From positions 1 through 55,629 of the forward strand of contig NZ_QEPT01000010.1 in assembly GCF_003252755.1 (NCBI RefSeq): a stretch of 55,629 nt of DNA. The letters run 5' to 3'. Shown here one piece after another: positions 8,304 to 21,896 of this stretch. A model generated the notes under the pieces. It worked only from the letters and a program-made list of their open reading frames with translations. It searched no databases and was not told the origin of the DNA. Each line of letters starts with the position of its first letter. Within the stretch, counting starts at the first letter, position 1. Both the position numbers and the translations under genes were made by a program. Origin of the DNA: Haemophilus parainfluenzae. Its GTDB lineage: Bacteria; Pseudomonadota; Gammaproteobacteria; Enterobacterales; Pasteurellaceae.

Positions 8304-8319
8304 TGTGATATATCTCAAA
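8304..8319. promoter_or_regulatory. candidate CRP site
   Basis: TGTGA-N6-TCAAA matches the CRP consensus at 9 of 10 conserved half-site positions. It lies in the divergent gap between the fructosamine-kinase-like gene (60 bp away) and pheS (126 bp away). Confidence 0.4.
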
Positions 8320-8432
8320 AAATAGCAAAAATCTTTGTCATTTTTCATCTGAAACATCAATTCACTAATAAACGCGTGATTTTTTAATGAGTTAGTATTA
8401 TCATTAAGCGTATTTTTAGTTAGAAAAGATAA

Positions 8433-9434
<1,002 letters not shown>

Positions 9435-9512
9435 TTAACCACTGGGTTAAATTGACGATAATGATTAATTTAGAACGTAACACGTTCATCAATAATAAAG
9501 GATACAGAGATA

Positions 9513-11903
9513 ATGAAATTTAGTGAAAATTGGGTGAGAGAATGGGTTAATCCATCAATTTCAACAGAGCAGTTATGTGATCAAATCACTATGCTTGGTT
9601 TAGAAGTTGATGGTGTTGAAAAAGTAGCTGGCGACTTTACAGGTGTTGTTGTGGGTGAAGTTGTTGAATGTGCGCAACACCCTGATGCAGACAAATTACG
9701 TGTCACTAAAGTAAATGTTGGTGGCGACCGTTTATTAGATATCGTTTGTGGTGCACCAAATTGCCGTCAAGGTTTAAAAGTAGCATGTGCAACTGAAGGC
9801 GCTGTATTACCTGGTGATTTTAAAATTAAGAAGACTAAATTACGTGGACAACCTTCAGAAGGGATGCTTTGCTCATTCTCTGAATTAGGCATTGATGTGG
9901 ATGCAGATGGTATTATTGAATTACCGTTAGATGCACCAGTAGGCACAAATCTACGTGAATATTTAGATTTAGATGATAGAGCCATTGAAATTAGTTTAAC
10001 GCCAAACCGTGCAGATTGTTTAAGCATTGCAGGTGTTGCGCGTGAAGTTGGCGTGGTTAATAAACAAGTTGTTAATCAACCGCACTTTGATGCTGTACCT
10101 GCAACGATTTCAGATAAAGTTCAAATTGAATTAAATGCGCCAGAAGCATGTCCGCGTTATTTATTGCGCGTGGTGAAAAATGTGAATGTTAAAGCGCAGT
10201 CACCAATTTGGTTACAAGAAAAATTACGTCGTTGTGGTATTCGTACTATCGACCCAATTGTAGATATTACTAACTATGTTTTGCTTGAATTAGGCCAACC
10301 AATGCATGCTTTTGATGCATCAAAAGTGTCTCAACCTGTTCAAGTACGTTTAGCCAATAACGGCGAAGAACTTGTTTTATTAGATGGCACAACGGCAAAA
10401 TTACAGCCGAATACTTTAGTTATTGCAGATCAAACTGGTCCATTAGCAATGGCGGGTATCTTTGGTGGTCAAGCAAGTGGTGTTGATGCTGAAACAACAA
10501 GAGATGTAATTTTAGAAGCAGCATTCTTTGCTCCATTAGCGATTGCGGGACGTGCAAGACAATATGGTTTACACACCGATTCTTCGCATCGCTTTGAACG
10601 TGGTGTTGATTTTACGCTACAACGTCACGCAATGGAAAGAGCAACAGCATTGTTACTTGACATTTGTGGTGGCGAAGCAGGTGAAATTTGCGAGGTGGTG
10701 AGCGAGCAATATTTGCCAAAAGTCAATGAAGTCACTTTACGTCGTGAAAAATTAGATAGCTTATTAGGTCATCATATTGAAACTGAAACCGTGACCGAGA
10801 TTTTTGAGCGTTTAGGTTTTGCCGTGAAATATGCTAATGATGTTTGGACCGTGACCTCAGCAAGCTGGCGTTTTGATATTGAAATCGAAGAAGATCTCAT
10901 TGAAGAAGTAGCACGTATTTATGGCTATAACAGCATTCCAAATAATGCACCATTAGCACATCTTCGTATGCGTGAACATAAAGAGTCAGATTTAGATTTA
11001 AGCCGAATTAAAACTGCTCTTGTTGATGCAGATTATCAAGAAGCGATTACTTATAGCTTCGTTGATCCAAAAGTACAGACTTTACTTCATCCAGAAATTG
11101 AAGCGCTTGTATTGCCAAACCCAATTTCAGTTGAAATGTCAGCAATGCGCGTTTCATTATTAAGTGGATTACTCGGTGCAGTGCTATACAATCAAAATCG
11201 TCAACAAAACCGCGTGCGTTTATTTGAAACAGGATTACGTTTTATTCCTGATGCCAATGCAGAATTTGGTGTGCGCCAAGAGTTTGTTCTTGCCGGTGTG
11301 ATTACCGGTACAGCAAAATCAGAATGTTGGACAGGTAAAGCAGAAACGGTTGATTTCTTTGATCTTAAAGGTGATTTAGAAAGTATTCTTTCTCTTACCG
11401 AAGTGGGTAATCGAGTTAAATTCGTGGCAAAAGCATACAGTGCCTTGCACCCAGGTCAATCTGCTGCAATTGAATTAGATGGAAAAGAAATTGGTTTTAT
11501 TGGAACTATTCATCCACTTATTGCTCAAAAACTAGGATTAAATGGCAAAGCGGTTGTTTTTGAAATTTTATGGGATGCCATTGCAAATCGTCGTGTGGTT
11601 CAAGCCAAAGAGATTTCAAAATTCCCTGCGAACCGTCGTGACTTAGCTTTAGTTGTTGCAGATAATGTCCCTGCAGGAGACATTATTGATGCATGTAAAC
11701 AAGCCGGCGGAGAAAAATTAACACAAGTCAATTTATTCGACGTATATCAAGGCATTGGCGTTGCTAGCGGACATAAGAGCTTAGCAATCAGTTTAACCAT
11801 TCAAGATAATGAAAAAACGCTTGAAGATGATGAGATTAATGCGGTAATCTCTGCTGTATTAAACGAAGTTAAACAACGCTTTAATGCGGAGCTTAGAGAC
11901 TAA
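9513..11903 (+). CDS. pheT: phenylalanine--tRNA ligase beta subunit
   Basis: The 796-residue beta subunit (E. coli about 795). The domains run in the usual order: EMAP/tRNA-binding domain (about 39-150, with [16 protein letters not shown]), B3/B4 editing domain, B5 (about 400-475), a catalytic-like module, and a C-terminal ferredoxin-fold anticodon-binding domain (about 700-795, [12 protein letters not shown]). It works with PheS to charge tRNA-Phe and to edit mischarged Tyr. One uptake signal lies inside the gene (10079-10087). ihfA starts 13 bp after the stop. Confidence 0.97.
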   Translation: MKFSENWVREWVNPSISTEQLCDQITMLGLEVDGVEKVAGDFTGVVVGEVVECAQHPDADKLRVTKVNVGGDRLLDIVCGAPNCRQGLKVACATEGAVLPGDFKIKKTKLRGQPSEGMLCSFSELGIDVDADGIIELPLDAPVGTNLREYLDLDDRAIEISLTPNRADCLSIAGVAREVGVVNKQVVNQPHFDAVPATISDKVQIELNAPEACPRYLLRVVKNVNVKAQSPIWLQEKLRRCGIRTIDPIVDITNYVLLELGQPMHAFDASKVSQPVQVRLANNGEELVLLDGTTAKLQPNTLVIADQTGPLAMAGIFGGQASGVDAETTRDVILEAAFFAPLAIAGRARQYGLHTDSSHRFERGVDFTLQRHAMERATALLLDICGGEAGEICEVVSEQYLPKVNEVTLRREKLDSLLGHHIETETVTEIFERLGFAVKYANDVWTVTSASWRFDIEIEEDLIEEVARIYGYNSIPNNAPLAHLRMREHKESDLDLSRIKTALVDADYQEAITYSFVDPKVQTLLHPEIEALVLPNPISVEMSAMRVSLLSGLLGAVLYNQNRQQNRVRLFETGLRFIPDANAEFGVRQEFVLAGVITGTAKSECWTGKAETVDFFDLKGDLESILSLTEVGNRVKFVAKAYSALHPGQSAAIELDGKEIGFIGTIHPLIAQKLGLNGKAVVFEILWDAIANRRVVQAKEISKFPANRRDLALVVADNVPAGDIIDACKQAGGEKLTQVNLFDVYQGIGVASGHKSLAISLTIQDNEKTLEDDEINAVISAVLNEVKQRFNAELRD

Positions 11904-11916
11904 ACAGGAGACTAAC

Positions 11917-12216
11917 ATGGCAACGATTACAAAAATTGATATTACTGAATACTTATTAGATAAGTATCAATTACAAAAAGCGGAAGCTAAAGCATTAGTG
12001 GAAGACTTTTTTGAGGAAATTCGTTTATCGTTAGAATCTGGTGGTGAAGTGAAATTATCCGGTTTTGGTAATTTTGAACTTCGTAATAAAGCTTCACGTC
12101 CAGGGCGTAATCCAAAAACAGGTGAAAGTATTCCAGTTTCTGCACGCCGTGTAGTGGCGTTCAAGCCAGGTCAAAAATTACGTGCTCGCGTGGAAAATAC
12201 CAAGCCAAAACAATAG
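11917..12216 (+). CDS. ihfA: integration host factor subunit alpha
   Basis: A 99-residue DNA-bending nucleoid protein that pairs with IhfB. The DNABII signature [22 protein letters not shown] includes the proline-tipped arm. The start at 11917 is preceded by AGGAG at a good distance; the longer in-frame reading from 11884 overlaps the end of pheT. The pheS-pheT-ihfA order is conserved in enterics and Haemophilus, tying a nucleoid protein to a translation operon. Confidence 0.96.
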   Translation: MATITKIDITEYLLDKYQLQKAEAKALVEDFFEEIRLSLESGGEVKLSGFGNFELRNKASRPGRNPKTGESIPVSARRVVAFKPGQKLRARVENTKPKQ

Positions 12217-12220
12217 TAAT

Positions 12221-12250
12221 AAAAGTGCGGTCGTTTTTGACCGCACTTTT
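12221..12250 (+). terminator. uptake-signal dyad between ihfA and the nlpC-type gene
   Basis: A 12-bp perfect stem (12221-12232 / 12239-12250) built from AAGTGCGGT and its complement. Only a short T run ends the stem, so termination may be partial and the next gene may be co-transcribed. Confidence 0.6.
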
Positions 12251-12263
12251 GTCAGGATTGAAC

Positions 12264-12749
12264 ATGAATAAGATTAAATGTGCTTTTTTAGTCGCAGGAA
12301 GTTTTTTGCTTTTTGCTTGTTCAAGCGGTGTTCGTGAAGAATATGCCATGAACTATAAAGGTCAGATTGGAGATCCGATTATAGCCATTGCCATGTTAAG
12401 TGAACAACAATATGAATGGGCGGGTACACCTTATGTGTTAGGTGGGCAGTCTCGTGGTGGTATTGATTGTTCTGGTTTTGTGCAAAAAACCTTTATTGAT
12501 CGTTTTAATATCAATCTTCCTAGAACTACGAAAGATCAAGCGGGTTACGGAAAACTTGTTCGTAAAGAAGATATACAAACAGGCGATTTAATTTTCTTTA
12601 AAACCGGACGAGGACCAAATGGCTATCATGTTGGGATTTATGTGAAAGAAGATAAATTTTTACACGCGTCAACCAAAGGCGGTGTGATTTATTCTTCGAT
12701 GAACAGTCCTTATTGGAAAAAAGCTTTTTGGCAAGTTAGACGAGTATAG
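12264..12749 (+). CDS. NlpC/P60 family lipoprotein
   Basis: A 161-residue murein endopeptidase-type lipoprotein related to MepS/Spr and NlpC. The lipobox ends at Cys19 (LLFAC). The NlpC/P60 papain-like triad is seen as Cys69 in GGIDCSGFV, His122 in GYHVGIYV and His134 in FLHAS. It probably cleaves peptide cross-links or stem peptides of peptidoglycan from the outer membrane. The start is the ATG at 12264 with AGGATT upstream; an earlier in-frame ATG (12225) overlaps the terminator hairpin and lacks a signal-peptide-like N-terminus. Confidence 0.9.
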   Translation: MNKIKCAFLVAGSFLLFACSSGVREEYAMNYKGQIGDPIIAIAMLSEQQYEWAGTPYVLGGQSRGGIDCSGFVQKTFIDRFNINLPRTTKDQAGYGKLVRKEDIQTGDLIFFKTGRGPNGYHVGIYVKEDKFLHASTKGGVIYSSMNSPYWKKAFWQVRRV

Positions 12750-12758
12750 TGGAAATAA

Positions 12759-12790
12759 AAAAGTGCGGTTAATTTTAACCGCACTTTTCT
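12759..12790. terminator. bidirectional uptake-signal terminator
   Basis: A 14-bp perfect stem (12759-12772 / 12775-12788) with A and T runs on both sides lies between convergent nlpC-type gene and metF. Confidence 0.9.
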
Positions 12791-12791
12791 T

Positions 12792-13715
<924 letters not shown>

Positions 13716-13717
13716 TT

Positions 13718-13746
13718 ATCATAAGACAAGAACTAATATGCGTCAA
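13718..13746 (-). promoter_or_regulatory. metF promoter
   Basis: On the minus strand, TTGACG (13746-13741) and TATGAT (13723-13718) are separated by 17 bp, giving a leader of about 30 nt before the ATG at 13682. Confidence 0.7.
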
Positions 13747-13756
13747 TTTCAATGAT

Positions 13757-13773
13757 TTCATCAAAATGATGAA
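13757..13773. promoter_or_regulatory. inverted repeat upstream of the metF promoter
   Basis: TTCATCA-AAA-TGATGAA is a perfect 7-bp inverted repeat centred about 54 bp upstream of the predicted metF transcription start, where an activator would sit. It is not an exact MetR or MetJ box. Confidence 0.4.
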
Positions 13774-13838
13774 TGAAATTAATGATTATTTATGACGCGT
13801 TGTATTTTAAAAGAAAATCAATTTATTTGCACAAAAAG

Positions 13839-13867
13839 TTAGCATTTTTTCTAAAAATAGGTATAAT
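13839..13867 (+). promoter_or_regulatory. rplM-rpsI promoter
   Basis: TTAGCA (13839-13844) and a perfect TATAAT (13862-13867) are separated by 17 bp. The transcript would carry a leader of about 135 nt. Confidence 0.75.
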
Positions 13868-13874
13868 ACGCCGA

Positions 13875-14439
<565 letters not shown>

Positions 14440-14455
14440 TCACGAGGTTTAGGAA

Positions 14456-14848
14456 ATGGCAGAGAATCAAAACTACGGCACTGGTCGCCGCAAAAGCTCT
14501 TCAGCTCGTGTATTTATCAAACCGGGCAGTGGTAAAATCACTATCAACCAACGTGAATTAGACGTATATTTCGGTCGCGAAACAGCTCGTATGATCGTAC
14601 GTCAACCGTTAGAATTAGTGGAATTAACTGATAAATTAGACCTATACATCACTGTTAAAGGTGGTGGTATTTCTGGTCAAGCGGGTGCAATCCGTCACGG
14701 TATCACTCGTGCATTAATGGAATATGATGAGACTTTACGTCCTGCTCTTCGTGCAGCTGGCTTCGTTACTCGTGACGCACGTCGCGTTGAACGTAAAAAA
14801 GTTGGTTTACACAAAGCACGTCGTCGTCCACAATACTCCAAACGTTAA
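14456..14848 (+). CDS. rpsI: 30S ribosomal protein S9
   Basis: A 130-residue protein with the conserved [13 protein letters not shown]-terminus and the basic C-terminal tail [12 protein letters not shown] that reaches the P-site tRNA. It lies 16 bp after rplM. Confidence 0.98.
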   Translation: MAENQNYGTGRRKSSSARVFIKPGSGKITINQRELDVYFGRETARMIVRQPLELVELTDKLDLYITVKGGGISGQAGAIRHGITRALMEYDETLRPALRAAGFVTRDARRVERKKVGLHKARRRPQYSKR

Positions 14849-14868
14849 TTTTTTATTATCGTTTCAAG

Positions 14869-14897
14869 AAAGCAGAGAGCAATCTCTGCTTTTTTTA
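14869..14897 (+). terminator. rho-independent terminator of rplM-rpsI
   Basis: Stem AAAGCAGAGA-type arms (14869-14878 / 14883-14892) with a GCAA loop and a run of seven T. Confidence 0.93.
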
Positions 14898-15078
14898 TGT
14901 CTGTAAAAAACAAATTAATTAAAAATTCCCGTTCTTTGATTTTTCATTGATTGCTTATAATTAATTGATTTTAAAGGAAAAATAAGAAATTATTAGCAAT
15001 TTACCTGTCGGTTATGTTAAAATAATCGCCCATTTTTAGTAGAAGTATATAAGTTAGTTTGGATCTTCGGAGGAATAA

Positions 15079-15717
15079 ATGTCCAATGCATCAAGTAAAC
15101 GTTCAGTAATGACTCTTTTTTCAAATAAAAATGACATTTACTGCCATCAGGTAAAAATTGTTTTAGCTGAAAAAGGTGTTGCTTACGAAAACGAAGAAGT
15201 TGATCTGCAAGCATTATCAGAAGATTTAATGGAATTAAATCCTTACGGCACATTACCAACCTTGGTGGATCGTGATTTAGTGTTATTCAGCTCACGCATC
15301 ATTATGGAATATCTTGATGAGCGTTTTCCACATCCTCCACTTATGCCAGTTTATCCAGTTTCTCGTGCGAAAAGCCGTCTTTTAATGTTACGTATCGAAC
15401 AAGATTGGTACCCAACATTAGAAATTGCTGAAAAAGGCACGGAAGTTGAACGTGAAGAAGCATTAAAACAGTTAAAAGAAGAATTGTTAGCGGTATCGGT
15501 TATCTTCCAACAAACTCCTTATTTTATGAGCGAAGAGTTTGGCTTGGTTGATTGCTATGTTGCACCATTATTATGGAAACTACGTAATATGGGCGTTGAA
15601 TTTAGCGGTACAGGAAGCAAAGCAATCAAAGGCTATATGGATCGTGTATTTAGCCGTGATTCATTCTTACAATCAGTGGGTGAAGCAGCACCTAAAAATT
15701 TAATGGATGATAAATAA
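15079..15717 (+). CDS. sspA: stringent starvation protein A
   Basis: An RNA-polymerase-associated protein with a glutathione-S-transferase fold, 212 residues as in E. coli. The thioredoxin-like N-domain has NPYGTLPTLVDRDLVLFSS and the helical C-domain follows. E. coli SspA binds sigma70-RNA polymerase and supports acid tolerance and stationary phase. GGAGG lies 7 bp upstream. Its stop overlaps the sspB start (TAATG). Confidence 0.96.
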   Translation: MSNASSKRSVMTLFSNKNDIYCHQVKIVLAEKGVAYENEEVDLQALSEDLMELNPYGTLPTLVDRDLVLFSSRIIMEYLDERFPHPPLMPVYPVSRAKSRLLMLRIEQDWYPTLEIAEKGTEVEREEALKQLKEELLAVSVIFQQTPYFMSEEFGLVDCYVAPLLWKLRNMGVEFSGTGSKAIKGYMDRVFSRDSFLQSVGEAAPKNLMDDK

Positions 15718-16163
15718 TGACTCATACACCTTCTCCAAAACGCCCTTATTTACTAAGAGCCTATTATGATTGGCTAGTGGATAATGATTTCACCCCATAT
15801 TTAGTGGTGGATGCGAATTATTATGGTACTAATGTGCCTGTGGAATACGTGAAAGATGGGCAAATCGTCTTAAATCTTTCTGCGGGGGCGACTGGGAATT
15901 TGCAATTAACAAATGACTTTATTCAGTTTAATGCACGTTTCAAAGGTGTGGCTCGTGAGTTATATATTCCGATGGGCGCTGCTTTAGCCATTTATGCACG
16001 TGAAAATGGTGATGGCGTGATGTTTGAGCCAGAAGAAATTTACGATGAATTAAATCGTGAGCCAACATCAGAACAGCCATTAAGCTTTGCAGAAGCGGTA
16101 GATAAACCTAAAGCTGAAAAGAAACCACAGAAATCAGCATCTCATTTACGAATTGTAGATTAA
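15717..16163 (+). CDS. sspB: ClpXP adaptor SspB
   Basis: A 148-residue adaptor that delivers ssrA-tagged proteins to ClpXP. The folded substrate-binding domain fills about residues 5-112 (PYLLRAYYDWLVDN, NLSAGATGNLQL). A low-complexity linker then leads to a C-terminal SHLRIVD, matching the ClpX-binding tail (LRVVK in E. coli). It overlaps sspA by one base, so translational coupling is likely. Confidence 0.96.
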   Translation: MTHTPSPKRPYLLRAYYDWLVDNDFTPYLVVDANYYGTNVPVEYVKDGQIVLNLSAGATGNLQLTNDFIQFNARFKGVARELYIPMGAALAIYARENGDGVMFEPEEIYDELNREPTSEQPLSFAEAVDKPKAEKKPQKSASHLRIVD

Positions 16164-16175
16164 TGAAAGAAAAAC

Positions 16176-16209
16176 AAAAGTGCGGTTAAAATTAACCGCA
16201 CTTTTTTAT
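16176..16209. terminator. bidirectional uptake-signal terminator between sspB and trpA
   Basis: A 14-bp perfect stem (16176-16189 / 16192-16205) of uptake signals with a 2-nt loop, flanked by A and T runs. It ends both sspAB and the tryptophan operon. Confidence 0.92.
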
Positions 16210-16212
16210 TTA

Positions 16213-17019
16213 TTATTTTGTTGCCGCTTTCATATTACGAACAAATTCGGCAAGTTCAGATAAGCACTGAGCCTGATTATCTAAATTTCGCTCAATAATT
16301 TTTACAGTTGCAGAACCTGAAATTGCACCTGCTGCCCCTAGTTGAAGGGCTTCTTTTACTTGAGCAGGTTGAGCAATACCAAAACCTTGTAGAATTGGTG
16401 GAGCTTTGTGGGCTTTGAGTTGTTCTACAAGTGTATCTAAGTTTGCGGCATGAGCTTGATTCTCTGCACTTGTTACACCTGCACGAGAAACTAAATAAGT
16501 ATAGCCTTCGCTGTTTTCAGCAACGCCTTGTACTGTTTTGGCATCTGCATTTGGTGGGCAAATAAAGACAGGTTGAATGCCATGCTTTTTAGCAGCTTGA
16601 ACATAGTCTTCTTTTGCTAATAGTGGAATATCTGCCACTAAAACCGCATCCACGCCGACTTCTGCACAGCGTTGATAGAAATTATCTAAGCCTTTCGCAA
16701 AAATTAAATTCGCACAAAGGAGTAAGCTAATCGGAATTTCTGGATATTTTGACCGCACTTTAGCGAGTAATTTAAAGCTGTCTTCAGTGCTATGGCCAGC
16801 ATTGAGTGCACGGTTATTAGCTGCCTGGATAACGGGACCGTCTAATAGTGGATCAGAAAATGGAAAACCTAATTCCAACGCATCTGCGCCATTTTCGACT
16901 AACGTGCAAATAATCTCAAAAGAGCGATCAAATGTTGGATCGCATAATGTAACGAAAGGTACAAAAGCCCCTTCTTTTTTCGCTGCAAGTTCTGCAAATT
17001 TAGTTTCAAAACGGCTCAT
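16213..17019 (-). CDS. trpA: tryptophan synthase alpha chain
   Basis: A TIM-barrel subunit that splits indole-3-glycerol phosphate to indole and glyceraldehyde-3-phosphate. It has 268 residues. [15 protein letters not shown] near the N-terminus and [18 protein letters not shown] carry the family signature and the catalytic Glu and Asp. It is the last gene of the tryptophan operon and shares one base with the trpB stop. Confidence 0.98.
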   Translation of the reverse strand: MSRFETKFAELAAKKEGAFVPFVTLCDPTFDRSFEIICTLVENGADALELGFPFSDPLLDGPVIQAANNRALNAGHSTEDSFKLLAKVRSKYPEIPISLLLCANLIFAKGLDNFYQRCAEVGVDAVLVADIPLLAKEDYVQAAKKHGIQPVFICPPNADAKTVQGVAENSEGYTYLVSRAGVTSAENQAHAANLDTLVEQLKAHKAPPILQGFGIAQPAQVKEALQLGAAGAISGSATVKIIERNLDNQAQCLSELAEFVRNMKAATK

Positions 17020-18215
17020 TATTGCATTCCTTTTTCTTTTAAAACTTTATCAACGGTAAAAATATCTTTATCACCACGACCAGAGAGATTCACCACTAAA
17101 ATTTGTTCTTTATTCGGTTCTTGATGAATCATTTTTAGTGCGTGCGCTAATGCATGAGAACTTTCCAATGCAGGAATAATCCCTTCATGTTTTGCTAATG
17201 CTTGGAAAGCGTTTAACGCTTCATCATCTGTAATGCTTGGGTATTCAGCACGACCAATGCTTTGTAAGTAAGCATGTTGAGGTCCTACAGAAGGGAAGTC
17301 TAATCCCGCAGAAATGGAGTAGGATTCTTCCACTTGGCCATCTTCAGTTTGCATTAAAGGTGATTTCATACCGAAATAAATACCCACTTTTGCATGGCCT
17401 AATGGTGCTCCATGTTCACCACTTTCGATGCCATGACCTGCAGGTTCCACACCAATTAAGCGTACGCCTTTTTCATCAATAAAATCAGTAAACATTCCAA
17501 TCGCATTCGAGCCACCACCGACAGCAGCGATGACAGCATCCGGTAAACGGCCTTCTTTTTCTAAAATTTGACGTTTAGTTTCTTCACCAATCATTTTTTG
17601 GAATTCACGTACAATGGTTGGGAATGGATGAGGACCTGCCGCAGTACCCAATAAATAATGGGTGTTTTCATAGTTGGCTGACCAATCACGCATTGCTTCA
17701 CAGCATGCATCTTTCAATGAGCAAGAACCTTTTTGTACAGGAATCACCTCTGCGCCCATTAAACGCATGCGGAATACGTTAGGGGATTGACGTTCCACAT
17801 CTTTCGCGCCCATATAAACACGGCAAGGCATATCTAACATTGCACAAGCAAGAGCAGTTGCCACGCCATGTTGGCCGGCACCGGTTTCGGCGATAATGCG
17901 CGTTTTACCCATACGTTTCGCTAATAAAATTTGACCCAATACTTGATTGGTTTTATGGGCACCACCATGAAGTAAATCTTCACGTTTCAAATAAATTTTT
18001 GCTTTTGTGCCTTTGGTTAAATTACGGCAAAGGGTAAGTGCGGTTGGTCTGCCCGCATAATTTTTAAGTAAATCTTGAAATTCACGTTGGAATTCAGGAT
18101 CGTCTTTTGCTTCAACAAAGGCTTTTTCTAGCTGTTGTAGTACCGGTACGAGAATTTCCGGTACATACATTCCGCCAAATTCACCGAAATAAGGATTTAA
18201 AAGGGTTTCTGACAT
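17019..18215 (-). CDS. trpB: tryptophan synthase beta chain
   Basis: A PLP enzyme that condenses indole with serine. It has 398 residues. The PLP lysine is Lys88 in [20 protein letters not shown] carries the catalytic Glu, and GGGSNAIG is the phosphate-binding loop. It forms the alpha2-beta2 channelling complex with TrpA. AAGGAAAT lies before the ATG, and the gene starts 12 bp after the ydfG stop. Confidence 0.98.
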   Translation of the reverse strand: MSETLLNPYFGEFGGMYVPEILVPVLQQLEKAFVEAKDDPEFQREFQDLLKNYAGRPTALTLCRNLTKGTKAKIYLKREDLLHGGAHKTNQVLGQILLAKRMGKTRIIAETGAGQHGVATALACAMLDMPCRVYMGAKDVERQSPNVFRMRLMGAEVIPVQKGSCSLKDACCEAMRDWSANYENTHYLLGTAAGPHPFPTIVREFQKMIGEETKRQILEKEGRLPDAVIAAVGGGSNAIGMFTDFIDEKGVRLIGVEPAGHGIESGEHGAPLGHAKVGIYFGMKSPLMQTEDGQVEESYSISAGLDFPSVGPQHAYLQSIGRAEYPSITDDEALNAFQALAKHEGIIPALESSHALAHALKMIHQEPNKEQILVVNLSGRGDKDIFTVDKVLKEKGMQ

Positions 18216-18227
18216 AATATTTCCTTG

Positions 18228-18986
18228 TTATTTTTGAATTCTTGCGACATTAAGTGGTGCAAAGGTTTGTGCAGTAGGCATCACTTCAATGCGATTAATA
18301 TTGACATGTTCAGGTTGTTGATTGAGCCATAAAACAATATTAGCAATATCTTGTGGGCTGACATATTCTACATTTTCATAGAGTTTTTTAGCTCGGGCAT
18401 CATCACCTTTAAAGCGGATATTAGAAAATTCAGTTCCACCACAAAGACCGGGTTCAACATTGGACACACGAATTTGTGTACCAGCAAGATCGGCTCGAAG
18501 ATTTAAACTAAATTGTTTGATAAAAGCTTTAGTGCCACCGTATACATTGCCACCTGGATAAGGATAAGTCCCTGCAATTGAGCCTAAATTAATAATATGA
18601 CCTGAATTGCGTTCAACCATTTGTGGTAACACAAGACGAGTGATGGTGACGAGTCCTTTAATATTGGTATTAATCATTTGCATCCAATCGTCTAAACTCG
18701 CTTTATCTGCACTTTCTAAACCTAATCCTAAACCTGCATTATTCACCAATAAATCAATGGATTGCCAATTAGCGGGAAGGGAATGGAAAGCATCTTCTGT
18801 TGCTTGGCGATCTGAAATATCAAAGGCAAGAAAATGGAAGTTCTCATCTAATTCTTGTTGTAATTGTTCTAAACGAGCTACGCGGCGCCCTGTGCCAATT
18901 ACACGATAACCATTTTCAATAAGTGTGCGACAAATTGCCGCACCAAATCCGGCAGTTGCGCCGGTTACTAACGCTGTTCTTTGCAT
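18228..18986 (-). CDS. ydfG: short-chain dehydrogenase (YdfG-like) inside the tryptophan operon
   Basis: A 252-residue SDR oxidoreductase closely resembling E. coli YdfG, an NADP-dependent 3-hydroxy acid / serine dehydrogenase that also reduces malonic semialdehyde. It has TGATAGFG (cofactor loop), NNAG, and YGGTK with the catalytic Tyr and Lys. The start at 18986 has AAGGGGAA upstream; an earlier in-frame ATG would add six residues. It lies 12 bp from trpB and 23 bp from trpCF, so it is surely co-transcribed. Its role in tryptophan synthesis is unclear; the link may be its reported activity on serine, TrpB's co-substrate (inference). Confidence 0.93.
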   Translation of the reverse strand: MQRTALVTGATAGFGAAICRTLIENGYRVIGTGRRVARLEQLQQELDENFHFLAFDISDRQATEDAFHSLPANWQSIDLLVNNAGLGLGLESADKASLDDWMQMINTNIKGLVTITRLVLPQMVERNSGHIINLGSIAGTYPYPGGNVYGGTKAFIKQFSLNLRADLAGTQIRVSNVEPGLCGGTEFSNIRFKGDDARAKKLYENVEYVSPQDIANIVLWLNQQPEHVNINRIEVMPTAQTFAPLNVARIQK

Positions 18987-19009
18987 AATGCTTCCCCTTA
19001 GCAATCAGA

Positions 19010-20446
19010 TTAATTTGACAAAATCGTCTTAAAAACTGACCGCACTTTTTCGCTGTCTTTTACGCCTGCGGCAGTTTCTACACCAGAATTGAGATCAACC
19101 CCTAGGCAACCTTGCTTAATGGCTTGTTCAATATTGTCAGGCGAAATGCCACCAGCCAAAATAATTTTGTGTTTCAAGTTTTCAGGAATGACTGACCAAT
19201 TAAAGGTTTTTCCTGTACCGCCTTGTTGGTTTACTGTTTGGCTATCGAAAATATAGCGAGCAATATTTAAATCATCAGTAAAATCAACCGCACTTTGTGT
19301 CTCAGTATCGACTGAAATGGCTTTCCAAATTTGAGTTTCCTCGGGCAGTTGGTGACGAAGTGCGGTAATAAATTCAGCGGTTTCTGAACCGTGTAGCTGA
19401 ACGGCATAAAGCTGCAATTGTTTAGCGATTTTTACAATAAAATCAATTTCTTGATTCTGGAATACGCCCACAAAACGAAGTGGTGATGCTGTCACTAATT
19501 CTTGAGCTTGACGTAGGCTCACACAGCGTTTTGAATGTTCGACGAAAATTAAGCCGCCGTATAATGCTCCGTTTGCGTAAACCTCTTTGACATCTTGTGT
19601 GCGAGTTAAACCGCATACTTTATTTTCGCCAAAAATCACTTCACGCACAGCATTATTTAAATCTGCACTGCCCATTAGGCTGCTGCCGATTAAAAAGCCA
19701 TGTGCCACTTTTTGCAAATCACGAATTTGGCTGTGATTATAAATACCCGATTCGCTGATAATACGTGCATCACTAGGAATGCGATCGGCATATTTTTGTG
19801 TGAGTTCTACCACGCGGTTTAAATCAACAGTGAGATCGTGAAGATTACGATTGTTAACCCCGATAATTTTTGCACCTAAAGCAAGGGCGCGCTCAAACTC
19901 TTCTTCGTTGCTGGTTTCCGTCAATACGCCCATACCGAGAGAATGCGCCAGATCAGACAGTACGCGATAGGTTTCGTCATTTACTACCGAAAGCATCAAT
20001 AAAATAGCATCAGCTTGATAGTAGCGCGCAAGATAAACCTGATATTTGCTGATCATAAAATCTTTGCACAATACAGGTTGTGAGACAACGTCACGTACTT
20101 GTGGCAAATAGTCAAATTTACCTTGAAAGTATTTTTCATCCGTTAGTACAGAAACAGCTGACGCATAATGTTTATACACATTGGCGATTTCGCCTAAATT
20201 AAATTCATCACGAATTAATCCTTTAGAAGGGGACGCTTTCTTACATTCCAAAATATAAGCGGGCTTTTGATGCGTACCTTTAGCCAATGCATCATAAAAA
20301 GAGCGGTCAGATTTTTGAATGTTTTCTTTAAATTGTGAAAGCGGAAATTCGGCTTCCTTTGCTTTAACCCATTGTGCTTTGTCTAAGACGATTTTTTGCA
20401 GCACCGTCGCAGAGTCAATTGGTTTAGTGAAATCTTGCGTGATCAT
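19010..20446 (-). CDS. trpCF: bifunctional indole-3-glycerol-phosphate synthase / phosphoribosylanthranilate isomerase
   Basis: A 478-residue fusion of two TIM barrels. The TrpC (IGPS) half covers about 1-255, with [14 protein letters not shown] and IIGVNNRNL. The TrpF (PRAI) half starts near 272 with [11 protein letters not shown] and ends with [14 protein letters not shown]. The two catalyse successive steps in tryptophan synthesis. The fusion is the usual form in enterics and Haemophilus. Three uptake signals lie inside the gene. Confidence 0.97.
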   Translation of the reverse strand: MITQDFTKPIDSATVLQKIVLDKAQWVKAKEAEFPLSQFKENIQKSDRSFYDALAKGTHQKPAYILECKKASPSKGLIRDEFNLGEIANVYKHYASAVSVLTDEKYFQGKFDYLPQVRDVVSQPVLCKDFMISKYQVYLARYYQADAILLMLSVVNDETYRVLSDLAHSLGMGVLTETSNEEEFERALALGAKIIGVNNRNLHDLTVDLNRVVELTQKYADRIPSDARIISESGIYNHSQIRDLQKVAHGFLIGSSLMGSADLNNAVREVIFGENKVCGLTRTQDVKEVYANGALYGGLIFVEHSKRCVSLRQAQELVTASPLRFVGVFQNQEIDFIVKIAKQLQLYAVQLHGSETAEFITALRHQLPEETQIWKAISVDTETQSAVDFTDDLNIARYIFDSQTVNQQGGTGKTFNWSVIPENLKHKIILAGGISPDNIEQAIKQGCLGVDLNSGVETAAGVKDSEKVRSVFKTILSN

Positions 20447-20487
20447 AATCTTTCTTCTTATTGTGGCTTATCAAATCAGCCTTTATC

Positions 20488-21489
20488 TTAATATTTTGTT
20501 AAATGTTGTAATGTCTCAAACGCTTTGCCTGATGCAAGGTGAGCTAACACATTTTGAACATTTTCTTTTAAGTCATCATGACCAAATAATTTCAGCAATA
20601 ATGCCACATTCGCCGCTACCGCATTAGCATGTTCAGCTTTGCCTTTACCTTGTAAAAGAGCGGTCAGATATTGGGCATTTTCTTGCGGTTCGCCACCACG
20701 TAAACTTTCTAAAGATTGTGTTTTTAAACCAAAATCTTCTGGTGTTAAGGTGAAGTAGTCAATTTTGCCGTTTTTAATTTCTGCCACTTGCGTTTCACCA
20801 TGTACGGCGACTTCATCTAGACCGGCACCATGAACCACAAAAGTATGTTGATGACCTAATGCGACAGCGGTTTCAGCATATGTTTTCACTAATTCAGGGG
20901 CATACACGCCAAGCAAATGATAAGTTGGGCGAGCAGGGTTAATTAATGGACCTAAAATATTAAAAAGCGTACGTGTTTTTAATGCCGCACGAACAGGGGC
21001 CACATGTTTAAACCCACTGTGATATTGTTGAGCAAATAAGAAACATACGCCAATATCGTCAAGCGCTTGACGCGCTTGTTCTGGCGTGGCATTCACATTT
21101 ACACCGAGTGCGGTTAATACATCACTGGCACCGGATTTACTTGATACGCTACGATTACCGTGTTTGGCTACTTTGGCACCCATAGAGGCTGCAACAATGG
21201 CACTGGCAGTAGAAATATTAATTGTGTTTTGACCATCACCGCCAGTGCCCACAATATCGGCAAAAGGGTAGTCAGGACGAGGGAATGATTTGGCATTTTG
21301 CAAAGACGCAGATACCGCACCACTTAATTCATCAATAGTGGCGCCACGTACTTTTAACGCAATCAGCATGGCAGCGATTTGTTCGTTATTCAGTTCGCCT
21401 TGCATAATAGCATTAAAAATGACCGCACTTTCTTCTTTATTAAGTGTTTTTCCGCTGTAAAGTTGTTCTAATAATTGAGCCGTTTGCAT
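20488..21489 (-). CDS. trpD: anthranilate phosphoribosyltransferase
   Basis: A 333-residue stand-alone TrpD that transfers phosphoribose from PRPP to anthranilate. It has the PRPP loop [13 protein letters not shown] and [17 protein letters not shown]. It is not fused to TrpG, unlike E. coli. AAGGGACG precedes the ATG. It starts 11 bp after the tautomerase-like gene. Confidence 0.97.
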   Translation of the reverse strand: MQTAQLLEQLYSGKTLNKEESAVIFNAIMQGELNNEQIAAMLIALKVRGATIDELSGAVSASLQNAKSFPRPDYPFADIVGTGGDGQNTINISTASAIVAASMGAKVAKHGNRSVSSKSGASDVLTALGVNVNATPEQARQALDDIGVCFLFAQQYHSGFKHVAPVRAALKTRTLFNILGPLINPARPTYHLLGVYAPELVKTYAETAVALGHQHTFVVHGAGLDEVAVHGETQVAEIKNGKIDYFTLTPEDFGLKTQSLESLRGGEPQENAQYLTALLQGKGKAEHANAVAANVALLLKLFGHDDLKENVQNVLAHLASGKAFETLQHLTKY

Positions 21490-21500
21490 AATCTCGTCCC

Positions 21501-21896
<396 letters not shown>

